In this document: piece by piece, positions 1 through 5,083 of the stretch | Layout of the letters: every line of letters begins with the position of its first letter | Numbering within the stretch: the first letter of the stretch is position 1 | Program-made: the position numbers and the translations under genes | The notes under the pieces: model-generated | The model's database searches: none | The model's input: the letters and a program-made list of their open reading frames with translations, nothing else | Told to the model about the DNA's origin: nothing | NCBI GenBank assembly: GCA_043780595.1 | Contig: JAYWCL010000278.1 | Location: forward strand, 1-5,083 | Length of the DNA: 5,083 nt | Direction of reading: 5' to 3' | Source: Limnoglobus sp043780595 | Lineage (GTDB): Bacteria; Planctomycetota; Planctomycetia; Gemmatales; Gemmataceae

Positions 1-231
1 GTTGCCGGTAACGTCCCAGATTTGCACGACGTTGTCGAACCCCGCCGACGCGAGCAGCTTGCCATCGGCGGACAACGCGAGGTGGTGAACCAGCCCCGAA
101 TGGGCTTTCATCGGGTCCGGCGACTGCGCCACCGAAACCGCCAGCATCGCAGTCAGTAACGCAAACACGCACGAGTAACGGAGTAACACAGTACGACCCT
201 CGCGAAGGGAAAGACCCAGCAGAACGCTCAT
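1..231 (-). CDS. Exported WD40-repeat protein, N-terminal part (runs off left edge)
   Basis: The reverse strand reads 77 codons from an ATG at 231 to the window edge with no stop, so only the N-terminus is present. A hydrophobic export signal (about residues 16-36, LRYSCVFALLTAMLAVSVAQ) is followed by one WD40 blade at about residues 43-74. The blade shows the family pattern: AHSG, then LALSADGKLLASAGFD, then VVQIWDVTG. WD40 proteins fold as beta-propellers that act as binding scaffolds; exported forms are common in planctomycetes. The specific role cannot be told from one blade. The start is uncertain. The ATG at 231 has no clear ribosome site, while an in-frame GTG at 189 (codon 15) has GAGGG seven bases upstream and would give a shorter, more typical signal peptide. 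The gene is divergent from the tRNA and everything to its right. Confidence 0.82.
   Translation of the reverse strand, partial: MSVLLGLSLREGRTVLLRYSCVFALLTAMLAVSVAQSPDPMKAHSGLVHHLALSADGKLLASAGFDNVVQIWDVTGN
197..201 (-). promoter_or_regulatory. Possible ribosome binding site for an alternative GTG start of the WD40 gene
   Basis: The reverse strand reads GAGGG here, seven bases before an in-frame GTG at 189-187. Starting there removes a 14-residue charged leader and leaves a compact signal peptide beginning LLRYSCVFALL. The upstream ATG at 231 has no comparable site. The distance and sequence fit a Shine-Dalgarno site, but planctomycetes often initiate without one, so this does not settle the start. 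Confidence 0.4.
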
Positions 232-298
232 GGTGACGCATTCCGCCGCAAAGTGCAACTGCCGAATTCGATGTCGGTCAGAATCGACCGACCTGCCC

Positions 299-326
299 TT
301 GACGGAACGGGCGAGAAAGGTAAAAA
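299..326 (+). promoter_or_regulatory. Candidate sigma70-type promoter of tRNA-Val
   Basis: A -35-like TTGACG (299-304) and a -10-like TAAAAA (321-326, four of six matches to TATAAT) are separated by 16 bases. Transcription would start near 333, a few bases before the mature tRNA 5' end at 337. The position suits a tRNA promoter. The -10 box is imperfect and planctomycete promoters are poorly defined, so this is a plausible call only. Confidence 0.42.
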
Positions 327-336
327 CAGAGTACAG

Positions 337-410
337 GGGCGTTTAGCTCAGTTGGCTAGAGTACTACATTGACATTGTAGGGGTCACTGGTTCAAATCCA
401 GTAACGCCCA
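337..410 (+). tRNA. tRNA-Val (anticodon GAC)
   Basis: A complete cloverleaf can be drawn by eye. The acceptor stem is GGGCGTT (337-343) with AACGCCC (403-409), seven pairs, and the discriminator is A410. The D stem is GCTC (346-349) with GAGT (359-362), ending in one G-U pair. The anticodon stem is CTACA (364-368) with TGTAG (376-380), around the loop TTGACAT, which puts GAC at 371-373 and reads valine codons GUC and GUU. The T stem is ACTGG (386-390) with CCAGT (398-402), around the loop TTCAAAT. The variable loop is five bases. The 3' CCA is not encoded (A410 is followed by CT), so it must be added by CCA-adding enzyme. No other tRNA lies next to it in the window. Confidence 0.97.
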
Positions 411-435
411 CTCCTGACGGTGATCGCAACTCTCA

Positions 436-459
436 GGGATGCCGTAATTGCGGCATCCC
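436..459 (+). terminator. Perfect 9-bp hairpin after tRNA-Val, possible terminator
   Basis: GGGATGCCG (436-444) is exactly complementary to CGGCATCCC (451-459) across a six-base loop, TAATTG. It begins 26 bases after the tRNA 3' end, where a terminator is expected. No run of T follows (ATCGCTAACG), so it is not a classical intrinsic terminator. It may be a U-less terminator or a 3' processing barrier. The stem itself is certain; the function is inferred. Confidence 0.5.
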
Positions 460-494
460 ATCGCTAACGAGATTCGCGGCTTTTCGGTCTCTTT

Positions 495-529
495 CACCTC
501 TTCTCGGGCGTAGCGCCCGTGAAGAGGTG
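495..529. repeat. Long inverted repeat (16-bp imperfect hairpin) before the isomerase gene
   Basis: CACCTCTTC (495-503) pairs with GAAGAGGTG (521-529), and CGGGCG (505-510) pairs with CGCCCG (514-519). One T-T mismatch (504/520) separates the two blocks and TAG forms the loop. That gives 15 paired positions plus one mismatch in 35 bases. It ends 29 bases before the ATG at 559, so in RNA it would sit in or just before the leader of the isomerase mRNA. No T run follows on either strand, so it is not an obvious terminator. It could be a leader regulatory hairpin, a protein-binding palindrome or a copy of a dispersed palindromic repeat. Confidence 0.6.
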
Positions 530-558
530 TCAATTTCTGCCACGCGAAGCAACACCAC

Positions 559-1365
559 ATGAATTACAGTATCAGCCAGGCGAGCACGATGCCTGCGACG
601 TTTGCCGCCGATGTGATGGGGTACACCGACGGCGGATGTACCGCGATCGAGGTCTGGCTGACGAAACTCGAACGGCATCTCGCGACTTCGACCATCGACG
701 AAACTCGCGCGATGCTCAGTGATCGCGGCGTGACGCTGGTGGCGGCGGCGTATCAGGGCGGATTGCTGCTTTCGCAGGGCGAAGCGCGAAAAGCGACGTT
801 CGATCACTTCAAAACGCGGCTCGATTTGTGCCAACAATTCGCGATCCCCACGATGGTCGTCGTGGCAGACTTTGCGCAGATGATCGATGAAACGAGCCTG
901 GGCCGTGCAGTCGTATCGCTGTCGCAGGCGGCACAGTGGGCGGCGGGGTACGATGTGCGGCTCGCGCTCGAATTCCGCGGCGCGGACACCTTCTGTTCCT
1001 GTCTCGAAACGGCGATTTTGCTCGTCGAACAGTGCGACGAACCGAACGTCGGCGTCTGCCTGGACGTCTTCCAATACTACAAAGGCGCGAGCAAGTTCGA
1101 AGATCTGGACCGCCTGACGGCGCAGACACTCGCACACGTTCACCTCTGCGACATCCCCGGCATCCCGCGCGAAATCATGACCGACGCCGACCGCGTCTTC
1201 CCCGGTGAAGGCGACTTCCAACTGATCCCGATCTTGCAGAAATTGAAGCAGATCGGCTACGAAGGTTATGCGTCGCTCGAAGTGATGAACCCGATGATCT
1301 GGCAATCGAAACCGAGCCAAGTCGCCGAACTCGGAATGACGGCACTCACGCGGCTCCTGGGGTAA
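559..1365 (+). CDS. Sugar phosphate isomerase/epimerase family TIM-barrel protein
   Basis: The 268-residue product begins MNYSISQAST and matches in length and layout the xylose-isomerase-like/AP-endonuclease-2 TIM-barrel superfamily. These metal-dependent enzymes isomerise or epimerise sugars and related polyols. Candidate metal ligands appear in family order at strand ends: Glu138 in LALEFRG, Asp169 in VCLDVFQYYKG, His195 in VHLCDIP and Glu241 in SLEVMN. The conserved PGEGDF turn is at 215-220. No signal peptide is seen, so it should be cytoplasmic. The ATG at 559 lacks a good ribosome site, but an in-frame TGA at 520-522 limits any longer form and the N-terminus fits relatives. A 35-base hairpin lies just upstream, and an exported propeller gene follows in the same direction after 122 bases. 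Substrate cannot be assigned; inosose, tagatose or other keto-sugars are all possible. Confidence 0.9.
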   Translation: MNYSISQASTMPATFAADVMGYTDGGCTAIEVWLTKLERHLATSTIDETRAMLSDRGVTLVAAAYQGGLLLSQGEARKATFDHFKTRLDLCQQFAIPTMVVVADFAQMIDETSLGRAVVSLSQAAQWAAGYDVRLALEFRGADTFCSCLETAILLVEQCDEPNVGVCLDVFQYYKGASKFEDLDRLTAQTLAHVHLCDIPGIPREIMTDADRVFPGEGDFQLIPILQKLKQIGYEGYASLEVMNPMIWQSKPSQVAELGMTALTRLLG

Positions 1366-1474
1366 CGGCTCACCATGAGGAAGTCAATCGGAGGTCGGCA
1401 TCGTGGACAATTCACTGCTTACCTACAGCGAACAGTGTACGTTAATCGGGACGAATCGAAACCCTGCCACGTTT

Positions 1475-1480
1475 GAAGGA
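1475..1480 (+). promoter_or_regulatory. Ribosome binding site deciding the start of the PQQ-like propeller gene
   Basis: GAAGGA lies seven bases before the ATG at 1488. A longer reading from TTG at 1473 would overlap this site and add five residues (MKDVP) before the signal peptide. The site favours ATG 1488. Confidence 0.7.
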
Positions 1481-1487
1481 TGTCCCG

Positions 1488-2714
1488 ATGCTGCGAAGTT
1501 TGTTGTTGTTAACGGTGTGCGCGTGTCCTGCGGTGGCGGGCGACGATTGGCCGTCGTGGCGGGGGCCGTTGGGGAATGGCGTCGCCGATGCGAAGCAGAA
1601 GCCGCCGACGCTTTGGAATGAGAGCGAAAATGTGCTGTGGAAAGCCGAGTTGCCAGGTCGCGGGCACGGCTCGGCGACGGTTGTGGGCGACCGCGTATAT
1701 CTCGCCGTGGCGGACGCGGCGACCGAAACGCAGTCGCTGTTCGCCTTCCATCGCGAGAGTGGCAAGAAGGTCTGGCAGGCGGACTTGCACAAGGGCGGCT
1801 TCGAGAAAAAGGGCAACGCGAAAGGTTCGCTCGCCTCTTCCTCGCCAGCCTGCGATGGCGAACGCATCTTCATCAATTTCCAGAATGCGAATGGCATCCA
1901 CACTTCGGCGGTCGGCCTCGATGGCGCGATCATCTGGCAGAAGAAAGTCGTCGATTACGTGCTGCACCAAGGCTTCGGCTCGTCGCCGATGCTGCATCGT
2001 TCGCTCGTGATTGTCGCCGCCGACAACAAGGGTGGTGGCGCGATTGTCGGCCTCGATCGCGTCAGCGGTTCGGTGGTCTGGTCGCACGCGCGGCCCAAGC
2101 TACCGAACTACGTTTCGCCCGTGATTCTCACCGCAGCGGGCAAAGAGCAACTGATCCTGACCGGATGTGATTTGGTAACGAGTCTGGATCCGATGACGGG
2201 CAAAGTGAACTGGGAAACCAAGGGCGCAACCACCGAATGCGTGACCTCGACCGTCACCGATGGCAAGCACATTTTCACGACGGGCGGCTACCCGAAGAAC
2301 CACATCGCAGCAATGGCCGCCGACGGTTCGGGCAAGGTCGTGTGGGAGAATCTGACGCGGGTGTACGTGCCATCGCTGATCGTGCGCAATGACCATATCT
2401 ATGGCGTCATCGACGATGGTTTCGCCGTCTGCTGGCGTTGCGACACGGGTAAAGAAGTCTGGCGGGAGCGCCTCAGCGGGGCCTTCACCGCATCCCCCGT
2501 GTTGGTCGGCGACACGATCTACGCGACCAACGAATCGGGCGTGACGTTCCTGTTTGAAGCGTCGCCGAAAGGGTACGCATTCGTGGCGAAGAACAAGCTC
2601 GGCGACGAAACCTTCGCTTCGCCGACGATCTGCGGGGGCCGCGTCTATCTGCGGGTCGCGAAGAAAGTGAACGGCCAACGCCAGGAAACGCTGTACTGCC
2701 TCGGTGCAAGGTGA
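1488..2714 (+). CDS. Exported PQQ-like beta-propeller repeat protein
   Basis: The 408-residue product starts with a short signal peptide, MLRSLLLLTVCACPAVA (1-17), probably cut before GDD. Next comes DDWPSWRGPLGNGV (19-32), the opening typical of planctomycete PQQ-like (quinoprotein dehydrogenase-like) propellers. The rest is a series of blades with the recurring Gly-Lys/Ser-x-Val-x-Trp turn: GKKVWQ (92-97), GAIIWQ (146-151), GSVVWS (194-199), GKVNWE (238-243), GKVVWE (282-287) and GKEVWR (321-326). These alternate with short strands such as SPVLVGDTIYATN (336-348). Such proteins are relatives of BamB and of quinoprotein dehydrogenases; many lack a cofactor and act as periplasmic binding or scaffold proteins. 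No dehydrogenase active site can be claimed here. The Cys residues near the signal (11 and 13) do not form a convincing lipobox. The stop is only 31 bases before the next start, so the two genes may share a transcript. Confidence 0.9.
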   Translation: MLRSLLLLTVCACPAVAGDDWPSWRGPLGNGVADAKQKPPTLWNESENVLWKAELPGRGHGSATVVGDRVYLAVADAATETQSLFAFHRESGKKVWQADLHKGGFEKKGNAKGSLASSSPACDGERIFINFQNANGIHTSAVGLDGAIIWQKKVVDYVLHQGFGSSPMLHRSLVIVAADNKGGGAIVGLDRVSGSVVWSHARPKLPNYVSPVILTAAGKEQLILTGCDLVTSLDPMTGKVNWETKGATTECVTSTVTDGKHIFTTGGYPKNHIAAMAADGSGKVVWENLTRVYVPSLIVRNDHIYGVIDDGFAVCWRCDTGKEVWRERLSGAFTASPVLVGDTIYATNESGVTFLFEASPKGYAFVAKNKLGDETFASPTICGGRVYLRVAKKVNGQRQETLYCLGAR

Positions 2715-2733
2715 TAGCATTCAACGCAATGCC

Positions 2734-2737
2734 AGGA
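2734..2737 (+). promoter_or_regulatory. Ribosome binding site of the small 77-residue protein
   Basis: AGGA lies eight bases before the ATG at 2746. It supports that start over an upstream in-frame GTG at 2704, which would overlap the propeller gene and has no matching relatives that I recall. Confidence 0.55.
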
Positions 2738-2745
2738 TTCTGAAT

Positions 2746-2979
2746 ATGAGTGAGCGGGAGTACGATTTCGCCTTAATCTTGACTGGAGTGCATGAATTGA
2801 CTGCCGAAGTCGAGGACGCGCTGTTCGAGGCCGGCTGTGATGACTCTACTTTGAGCGTGCAGTACGGCTGTATCTATATGGAGTTCTCGCGGACGGCTAC
2901 GTCTTTGAAAGACGCCATCCTTAGCGCGATCCGGGACGTGCGGAAAGCCAACATCGGAGCGGAGGTCGCGCGACTGTAA
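2746..2979 (+). CDS. Small conserved-looking protein of unknown function, possibly lacking a C-terminal HTH
   Basis: The 77-residue product (MSEREYDFALILTG...) is soluble, with no signal or membrane segment. It shows a beta-strand (YDFALILTG, 6-14), then ELTAEVEDALFEAGCDDSTL (17-36), a strand pair around YMEFSRTA (44-51), and a helix SLKDAILSAIRDVRKANIG (53-71). From memory, the pattern 'LFEAGCDD ... F.R.A.S...AI.SAI.DV..A' occurs in small bacterial proteins that often continue into a helix-turn-helix DNA-binding domain. Here a TAA follows GAEVARL directly, and no HTH can be read in the next 53 bases. It may be a short natural variant or a truncated regulator. It lies 31 bases after the propeller gene and 53 bases before a membrane-protein gene, all on the same strand. 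Its sequence is less GC-rich than the genes to its left. Function is not assigned. Confidence 0.7.
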   Translation: MSEREYDFALILTGVHELTAEVEDALFEAGCDDSTLSVQYGCIYMEFSRTATSLKDAILSAIRDVRKANIGAEVARL

Positions 2980-3020
2980 CAACAACGAGCATAAGCGACA
3001 AAGATTCATCGCCGCAAGAC

Positions 3021-3025
3021 GGGAG
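3021..3025 (+). promoter_or_regulatory. Ribosome binding site supporting a TTG start at 3033
   Basis: GGGAG sits seven bases before TTG 3033-3035, a good Shine-Dalgarno distance. No ATG begins the same frame nearby before the first hydrophobic segment, so the TTG is the best available start of the membrane-protein gene. Confidence 0.6.
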
Positions 3026-3032
3026 AAAACGA

Positions 3033-3681
3033 TTGCTCGAACCGAACGAATTGTTGCCGTTGGTCCTGCTCGCACCCGAGGGGCACTCGGTCTCTTTGCG
3101 GGTGATCGTCGATCATGACGGCATCAAGGCGTTGCCGATCGGTTACGGGAACTGGCTGCTGTGGGTGACCTTCGTTCCCGTCGCGATCGGCTTCGCGATG
3201 ACCGCGGTCTACACGTGGGACGATCTGACGTCCAATATCGGTAGGATTACCGCGGGTTTCGTAATGGCGATGGTAGCGGGGGTGTTTGGTGTTATCGTTT
3301 ACGTGTCTACCTGCTACATCAAATTGTTAGATAGCCAAATGCTATGGTTAGATAGCCAACTGATCGCTTACGGCCCATTTTTCCATGCCGACAAAGACGG
3401 GCAATGGCTGTCACTGCCACGGTCAAAAGTTCGACTGGCACGATCGGAAATACTGGGATTTATTGAAGTCCGGGCGAATTACGTAGTGGAGGATCAAGAA
3501 ACGAAGAGCATTTTTCATTTTTCGGCTCGGTGAACTATCGGTGTTGGTAAAAGGAGCAGGTGACCAAGTCGTCCGATACCCCGTTGTTACCGCACTGCGT
3601 CGGGGCTTGGTACACAAGATCGGCATTCAACTGGCTGGACTGTTTCAAGTCGAATACCAATATTCAAAAGCTATCGGGTAA
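3033..3681 (+). pseudogene. Two-helix membrane protein of unknown function, frame broken near 3511-3523
   Basis: From TTG 3033 the frame stays open for 166 codons to TGA at 3531-3533. It has a short soluble N-terminus (1-38), two membrane helices (about 41-60, WLLWVTFVPVAIGFAMTAVY, and about 72-92, ITAGFVMAMVAGVFGVIVYV) and a soluble tail. The tail ends abruptly after IFHFSAR. The +1 frame is open over the break, and from 3523 it continues as RLGELSVLVKGAGDQVVRYP and then LAGLFQVEYQYSKAIG, to TAA at 3679-3681. This is a natural continuation and gives about 215 residues if one base is removed from the T5 runs at 3511-3515 or 3518-3522. The total length (649 bases, one over a multiple of three) agrees. 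It could be a real one-base mutation, a read error or, less likely, +1 slippage on the TTTTT run. The protein also contains a duplicated heptad at 98-111. No family is named; the helix-helix-soluble-tail layout resembles uncharacterised planctomycete membrane proteins. Confidence 0.72.
3324..3365 (+). repeat. Tandem duplication of a 21-base, 7-codon unit
   Basis: Units 3324-3344 and 3345-3365 match at 17 of 21 positions and share the exact core GTTAGATAGCCAA (3326-3338 and 3347-3359). They are in frame and encode LLDSQML followed by WLDSQLI, just after the second membrane helix of the surrounding gene. Because the length is a multiple of three, the repeat keeps the frame. Four differences suggest it is not brand new. 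Confidence 0.85.
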
Positions 3682-3692
3682 ACCGGTTACCC
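3676..3692. terminator. Short hairpin between the two convergent genes, weak bidirectional terminator candidate
   Basis: GGGTAA (3676-3681) pairs with TTACCC (3687-3692) over the five-base loop ACCGG. The left arm contains the TAA stop of the repaired membrane-protein frame, and the hairpin lies 14 bases from the stop of the facing protease gene. The stem is only six pairs and has no T run on either side, so termination is a guess from position. Confidence 0.3.
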
Positions 3693-3705
3693 TACGGGAT
3701 TGAAA

Positions 3706-5083
3706 CTACGCGGAAAGCTTACGCCTTACTCGGCGTACGATTAGCAATACCGTGGCACCGATGGCCAAAATCGAACCGGGTTCGGGCACGGGGGTGTAGT
3801 TCCAGGCGAGTGCGTACAGTTCCGTACTACTGTTCGTGAAGTCCCAGACGTCGCCCACGTAGACGACCCGTAACCCGAACTGACCGTTGCTCAAATTGTT
3901 CAAATGTAAGTGTTCGGAATTGTTGTAAAGGCTCGTCGATTCGGCCACTTTCGTCGTGAACACGCCATTCACCAACGACCAGATTTCGAGGTCGAGATTC
4001 GCGAGCTTATTGTCGCTGACCACAGTGGGGTTTGCGAAGCTGTTGACGCCCCGATCTGCGAGCCAGGTGAGTGTGTGACGGTGAGCGAAGAACCGATGCC
4101 AGAAGCGACGCTGGTGAGCGTGTAATCGTTGGTGCTGGTCGGCAGACTGGCACCTTGGATCGCAGTCGCTAAATCGTAACCGCGATCCATAACGGTGACG
4201 GCGTTCGTCGGGCTGACCGTCGTGTTGCCGCGAGTCGATGTGGCGTTGCCGTAATACTGGTAGGCCGCCGCGAGGTTCATGCGACCGGTGCCGACGTTTT
4301 CATCGACGGCCTGCGTCGTACGGATCACACCGCTCGATAGTGTTTGGTTGTTCGTCCAGCCCGATGTCTTATCCGCGGAGTTCATCAACACGGCTTTCAC
4401 AACGCGACCATCGGTGCCGTTCGCCAAACTCAATTGTCGGGCGACATCGACCATCAGCGACGCCCCACCCGCGACCGTCGGTGCCGAGAAACTCGTGCCG
4501 GCCACGTCACCAGAATAGGAATTCGATGCGCCATTAGCGGTGTTGCCGGTGTTTCCACCGGTCGCTCCTCCATAATATGCGAGCGTGAGGTTTTGCCCCG
4601 GTGCGGCAATATCGATGCGGATCCGCCCGCCGACAATCGTGGTGCCCGTGGTGCTGGTAGCCGAGACGGTGGGAATGAAGACATCTTGCCTACCGCGGCT
4701 GCTGAACGATGAGACGGTGTTGAACGGTTGCGGGTCGGTGTCCGAACCGAGTGCCGCCACGGAGATGACGTTGTAACTGGTCGCAGGGCCGCCGACGGTA
4801 TTCGTAGTCGGCCCGCTGTTTCCCGCACTGAATACGAAGACTTTACCCGTGTCGCGTGCCAAAGCGTCCATAGTCTGGGAATAAAATGATCGACCGGCGG
4901 AATCTCCCTGAAAGCCCCAACTGCTGTTGACCACATCGGCGGTGTTGCCACTTACGCCAGTCTTCGTTGCGATCACATATTACCTCGGCTCGTAACAACA
5001 TCACATATCATTTGCCGCGGCATATTGCACGAATGGAGCCTGAAAGTAACTTCGCACACGATCTGGAAAATGAACCAGCTTCC
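3706..5083 (-). pseudogene. PEP-CTERM subtilisin-like (S8) protease, disrupted and 5'-partial
   Basis: The long reverse frame (4976 down to 3969) is the core of an S8 serine protease domain. It has NSSWG near its start, the oxyanion-hole motif FSAGNSGP (Asn53 counting from GTG 4976), and the catalytic-serine motif GTSFSAPTVAGG (Ser162). It then runs on unlike any family in THSPGSQIG.... One frame over, the sequence from 4072 downward reads LTWLADRGVNSFANPTV, then LANLDLEIW, GLRVV, ELYALAWNY and VPEPGSILAIGATVLLIV RRVRRK. That is a beta-sandwich followed by a PEP-CTERM tail: the VPEPG motif at 3775-3789, a membrane helix and a basic end, recognised by the exosortase sorting system. Removing two bases at the GTGTGTG run (4071-4077) joins SSLTVT to LTWLADRG cleanly. 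Upstream, TAA (4980-4982) and TGA (5001-5003) interrupt the core frame, which is open again from 5004 to the edge. The catalytic Asp and His must lie beyond the window or are lost. As read, no active, anchored enzyme can be made. Confidence 0.8.
4972..5008. repeat. 9-base direct repeat bounding the stop-containing segment of the protease gene
   Basis: ATCACATAT occurs at 4972-4980 and again at 5000-5008, a 28-base period. Both in-frame stops of the protease frame (4980-4982 and 5001-5003) lie within the interval. The arrangement could mark a small insertion or duplication. A chance match is possible, and removing exactly 28 bases does not by itself restore the frame. Confidence 0.5.

Noticed and set aside
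433..1320. Long reverse-strand open frame of 295 codons opposite the isomerase gene
   Set aside because: It is antisense to a gene with clear TIM-barrel motifs, is rich in Arg and His as GC-rich shadow frames are, and shows no recognisable motif.
1403..1621. 72-codon plus-strand frame between the isomerase and propeller genes
   Set aside because: It overlaps the signal peptide and first blade of the well-supported propeller gene in another frame and has no family features or ribosome site.
2100..2720. 206-codon reverse frame opposite the propeller gene
   Set aside because: It is a shadow of a strongly supported gene, with composition typical of antisense reading of GC-rich coding DNA.
3510..3540. 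Programmed +1 frameshift in the membrane-protein gene
   Set aside because: Tandem T5 runs permit slippage, but no known stimulator is seen and the shift is not at the stop codon as in prfB. A one-base error or mutation is simpler, so it is kept only as an alternative.
3706..4023. A separate 105-residue PEP-CTERM protein starting at GTG 4023
   Set aside because: The same frame stays open upstream and continues the protease cleanly (LTWLADRGVNSFANPTV) to the GT run at 4071-4077, so it is the displaced C-terminus of the protease.
4238..4712. Several plus-strand open frames across the protease gene
   Set aside because: The opposite strand carries the S8 motifs FSAGNSGP and GTSFSAP, so these frames are antisense shadows.
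1..5083. CRISPR array, insertion sequence or prophage integration at tRNA-Val
   Set aside because: There are no spaced repeats, no transposase or integrase reading frame, and no second copy of the tRNA 3' end in the window.

Overview
The window looks like planctomycete DNA, most likely from the Gemmata/Gemmataceae side of the phylum. That placement is an inference from gene content. The window carries a secreted WD40-repeat protein, a secreted PQQ-type beta-propeller protein with the planctomycete-style N-terminus DDWPSWRGP, a TIM-barrel sugar phosphate isomerase/epimerase, and a subtilisin-like (S8) protein ending in a VPEPG-type PEP-CTERM sorting tail. Coding DNA on the left is GC-rich; the right-hand third is visibly richer in A and T.

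Layout. Bases 1-231 (minus strand) hold the N-terminal end of a WD40 protein that runs off the left edge. Transcribed away from it is tRNA-Val(GAC) at 337-410, with a plausible sigma70-type promoter just upstream. Two strong inverted repeats follow at 436-459 and 495-529. Then come, on the plus strand, a sugar phosphate isomerase/epimerase (559-1365), an exported PQQ-like beta-propeller protein (1488-2714), and a small 77-residue protein of unknown function (2746-2979). A two-helix membrane protein (3033-3681) follows; its frame is broken near its end. A convergent minus-strand gene for a PEP-CTERM S8 protease-like protein fills 3706 to the right edge. It carries a 2-base frame disruption at a GTGTGTG run and stop codons near 4980-5003.

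How the genes relate. The isomerase and propeller genes are intact, point the same way and lie 122 bases apart. They could be co-transcribed, but nothing ties them to one named pathway. The right third (about 3033-5083) holds two damaged genes in convergent orientation, so it is either a decaying accessory segment or a stretch with read errors. Both repairs are small (1 and 2 bases) and fall in short simple repeats, so error and true mutation cannot be separated from the sequence alone.

I did not find a convincing undescribed system such as a CRISPR array, mobile element or defence cassette. The points most worth following up are the two reading-frame lesions, the 21-base in-frame tandem duplication in the membrane protein, and the two hairpins in front of the isomerase.
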